Below, one piece after another: positions 31,977 to 33,894 of a stretch of 33,894 nt of DNA. Source of the DNA: Robinsoniella sp. Its GTDB lineage: Bacteria; Bacillota; Clostridia; Lachnospirales; Lachnospiraceae. Each line of letters starts with the position of its first letter. The stretch's first letter is position 1. The translations under genes were made by a program, and so were the position numbers. The DNA is taken from positions 1-33,894 of the forward strand of contig JAMPFB010000020.1 of assembly GCA_023664735.1 (NCBI GenBank), written 5' to 3'. Below the pieces are notes generated by a model that saw only the letters and a program-made list of their open reading frames with translations, did no database searches and was not told the origin of the DNA.

Positions 31977-33299
31977 ATGGACAAACAATTCTGCTTTACG
32001 GAATTTGCGAAATATGCTTTTTTGAATGTACTTGGTATGCTGGGGCTGTCGTGCTACATACTTGCCGATACCTTTTTTGTTTCAAAGGGGCTTGGAACAA
32101 ATGGACTGGCAGCGCTTAATCTGGCAATTCCCGTTTACAGCCTTATTCATGGAAGCGGCTTGATGCTTGGAATCGGCGGTGCAACAAAATATTCTATTTT
32201 AAAGGTACAGAAATCCTCTGAAAATTCAGATATGGTGTTTACAAACACGATTTATCTGGCAGCCCTTTTGTCTGTCCTATTTATGCTGACTGGTCTTTTC
32301 TTTTCCGAGGAATTAGCCATTCTTTTAAGAGCTGATGAAAATGCTGCTGCCATGACAAGAATTTATCTGAAGGTGCTTTTACTGTTTGCGCCAGCCTTCC
32401 TGCTCAATGATATTTTTGTCTGCTTCGTAAGAAATGACGGCAATCCACGCTTATCCATGGCCGCAATGCTTTTTGGCAGCATTGCCAATATTATTTTGGA
32501 TTATATTTTTATTTTTCCTTTCCACATGGGTATATTTGGAGCCGTACTGGCAACGGGAACTGCACCTGCCCTAAGTATGCTTATCCTGTCAAGGCACCGC
32601 CTGAAAAAACAAAACGGGTTTCACTGGAAAAAGGCAAAGCCCAGTCTTTTGACAATGGGCACTGTGGTTTCCCTTGGATTTCCCTCATTTATTGTAGAAA
32701 TGTCATCCGGTATCGTCATCATTGTCTTTAACTGGATTCTTATGACCCTTGCCGGAAATGTAGGCATTGCTGCTTATGGCATCATTGCCAACCTCTCTCT
32801 TGTAGTCACTTCCATTTATACCGGAATCGCCCAAGGAATACAGCCGATTATCAGCAATGCATATGGAAAAGGCAATTTCAAAAATATGAGACAGACGTTA
32901 CGCTATGGGATTTTCACAACACTTATCCTGTCTGGCATGATTTATATCCTATTATTCCTGTTTGCTGCTCCCATTGCAGGTATATTTAACAGCGAAGGGA
33001 ATCCTCAATTACAAGCAATTGCCATATCCGGAATAAAGCTGTATTTTACAGCCTCTCCTTTTGTTGGCTTTAATATTGTGCTTTCCTCTTTTTTTACCTC
33101 TACGGAAAAAGCGCTTCCCTCTCATTTGCTTTCTCTGTTAAGAGGATTTATACTGATTATACCAATGGCATTTTTATTATCTTATCTGGCAGCGGCTACC
33201 GGTGTCTGGCTTGCCTTTCCCATTACAGAAGGAATTGTATGCCTGCTGGGACTGATTACTTATTTATCATTAAAAAGAAAGGAGACTGTTTATGTTTAG
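31977..33299 (+). CDS. MATE family multidrug/toxin efflux transporter
   Basis: A 440-residue inner-membrane exporter with about 12 hydrophobic helices in two related halves. Seen: LGMLGLSCYILADTFFVSKG and LAALNLAIPVYSLIHGSGLM at the start of the first half, NDGNPRLSMAAML between helices 4 and 5, and GIAQGIQPIISNAYGKG in the second half. These are MATE hallmarks of the DinF/NorM-related bacterial branch. I start at 31977, where GGGAGG lies seven bases upstream, rather than at 31962. The next gene overlaps its end by eight bases. A terminator-like hairpin precedes it. Confidence 0.92.
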   Translation: MDKQFCFTEFAKYAFLNVLGMLGLSCYILADTFFVSKGLGTNGLAALNLAIPVYSLIHGSGLMLGIGGATKYSILKVQKSSENSDMVFTNTIYLAALLSVLFMLTGLFFSEELAILLRADENAAAMTRIYLKVLLLFAPAFLLNDIFVCFVRNDGNPRLSMAAMLFGSIANIILDYIFIFPFHMGIFGAVLATGTAPALSMLILSRHRLKKQNGFHWKKAKPSLLTMGTVVSLGFPSFIVEMSSGIVIIVFNWILMTLAGNVGIAAYGIIANLSLVVTSIYTGIAQGIQPIISNAYGKGNFKNMRQTLRYGIFTTLILSGMIYILLFLFAAPIAGIFNSEGNPQLQAIAISGIKLYFTASPFVGFNIVLSSFFTSTEKALPSHLLSLLRGFILIIPMAFLLSYLAAATGVWLAFPITEGIVCLLGLITYLSLKRKETVYV

Positions 33300-33786
33300 A
33301 AATATGCGCAGATTCAAACAGGCTTTATCTTTAGAAGAAAACAGACAAATATTAGAACGGGGAACCTCCGGTGTTCTTGCCGTTGCAGGCGACAACGACT
33401 ATCCTTATGCAGTGCCGTTAAGCTTTGTATATGACGCTGAAAATTCCAGACTCTGTTTTCACTGTGCCAAAAACGGGCACAAGCTGGATGCAATCAAAAG
33501 AAACTGCAAGTCATCCTTTTGCGTCATTGACCAAGATCAAATCGTTCCGGAGAAATATACCTCTTATTTTAGAAGCGTCATCGTCTTTGGAAAAATTTGT
33601 ATATTAGAGGACGAAAACCAAAAGCGCCATGCACTGGAACAGTTGGCTCTTAAATATGCCCCAGCTGATGAAGAAGCAAACCGGCAGAAAGCCATCCTTA
33701 AGGATTACAATTCTGTATGCATATTAGCATTACAGATTGAACATATGACTGGAAAGGAAGCAATTGAGTTGGCTGTGCACAAATAG
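33292..33786 (+). CDS. Pyridoxamine 5'-phosphate oxidase-fold flavoprotein (NimA-like)
   Basis: A 164-residue split-barrel protein that probably binds FMN. Seen: the N-terminal helix region, SGVLAVAGDNDYPYAVPLSFVYD, LCFHCAKNGHKLDAIKRN (the HKLD segment typical of NimA-like proteins), SSFCVID, and a C-terminal helical part. Relatives include 5-nitroimidazole reductases and many uncharacterised flavin proteins. It overlaps the MATE gene by eight bases, so the two are coupled and may act together in detoxification; that link is inference. Confidence 0.88.
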   Translation: MFRNMRRFKQALSLEENRQILERGTSGVLAVAGDNDYPYAVPLSFVYDAENSRLCFHCAKNGHKLDAIKRNCKSSFCVIDQDQIVPEKYTSYFRSVIVFGKICILEDENQKRHALEQLALKYAPADEEANRQKAILKDYNSVCILALQIEHMTGKEAIELAVHK

Positions 33787-33811
33787 AAACGTGGGCTGCA
33801 AAGCACGTGAT

Positions 33812-33894
33812 ATAACAGTTCAGCCCACAGGCACAGAGAAAGGAGCACACAGAGCATGTTTTCTACGTCGCCACGCTCTCGCTCTATAAAAACG
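33812..33894 (+). repeat. Dispersed repeat, left end cut by the window (R9)
   Basis: ATAACAGTTCAGCCCACAG (33812-33830) matches the terminal motif plus the R6b extension. Further in, CACGCTCTCGCTCT (33873-33886) followed by a near-match of TGCAAAGACG matches the centre of R5. It begins 25 bases after the stop of the preceding gene. The rest lies outside the window. Confidence 0.75.

Overview
The window looks like chromosome from a gut-type Lachnospiraceae/Clostridia member. This rests on the moderate-to-low GC content, strong AGGAGG ribosome sites, consensus TTGACA/TATAAT promoters, an infC-rpmI-rplT operon behind a terminator-type leader, GHKL/LytTR two-component pairs, and the gene families present. 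The genus cannot be fixed from sequence reading alone. Nearly all genes lie on the minus strand; only the first two and the last two read on the plus strand.

Layout. 1-245: end of a dispersed repeat. 246-2260 (+): a class I glutamine amidotransferase-like hydrolase and DNA polymerase IV (dinB), with a terminator overlapping the dinB stop. 2279-6772 (-): a sugar-binding-protein/GGDEF fusion, shikimate kinase, and the dipeptidase PepD. 7022-7173 (-): tRNA-Asn with promoter and terminator. 7256-8775 (-): infC-rpmI-rplT with an AUU start for infC and an L20-type leader. 9152-12544 (-): a large hybrid histidine kinase. 12934-13803 (-): an SPL-like radical SAM protein. 14090-21770 (-): one long probable operon, larB-larE-larC-nikMN-nikQ-nikO-DUF362 protein-lipoprotein, driven by a good promoter at 21741-21770. 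LarB, LarC and LarE make the nickel-pincer nucleotide and NikMNQO imports nickel, but no LarA racemase is in the window. 22543-24776 (-): a GHKL kinase/LytTR regulator pair. 24917-25340: a decayed GH13 (alpha-amylase family) gene. 25353-25934 (-): a small kinase-fold protein. 26338-29472 (-): a second LytTR/GHKL pair, with a possible 38-residue peptide in front and two charged helical proteins behind. 29511-31603 (-): two amidohydrolase-superfamily proteins. 31977-33786 (+): a MATE transporter behind a terminator-like leader hairpin, followed by a NimA-like flavin-fold protein.

The most striking non-gene signal is a family of intergenic repeats, at 61-145, 8817-9129, 13842-14077, 21801-21990, 22190-22415, 22445-22521, 31709-31783 and 33812-33894, with a solo end near 30476. 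They share a 14-bp terminal motif GTAACAGTTCAGCC. Several are huge palindromes (31-bp perfect arms, or about 62-bp arms enclosing two further hairpins), and they are mosaics of two modules. Between the two best copies (8858-9084 and 22190-22415) four base-pair changes in the outer stem are matched on both arms. Four of the repeat ends begin only 12-25 bp beyond a stop codon. This is either an unusual MITE-like element or a mobile structured RNA/terminator element, and is the best candidate here for something undescribed.
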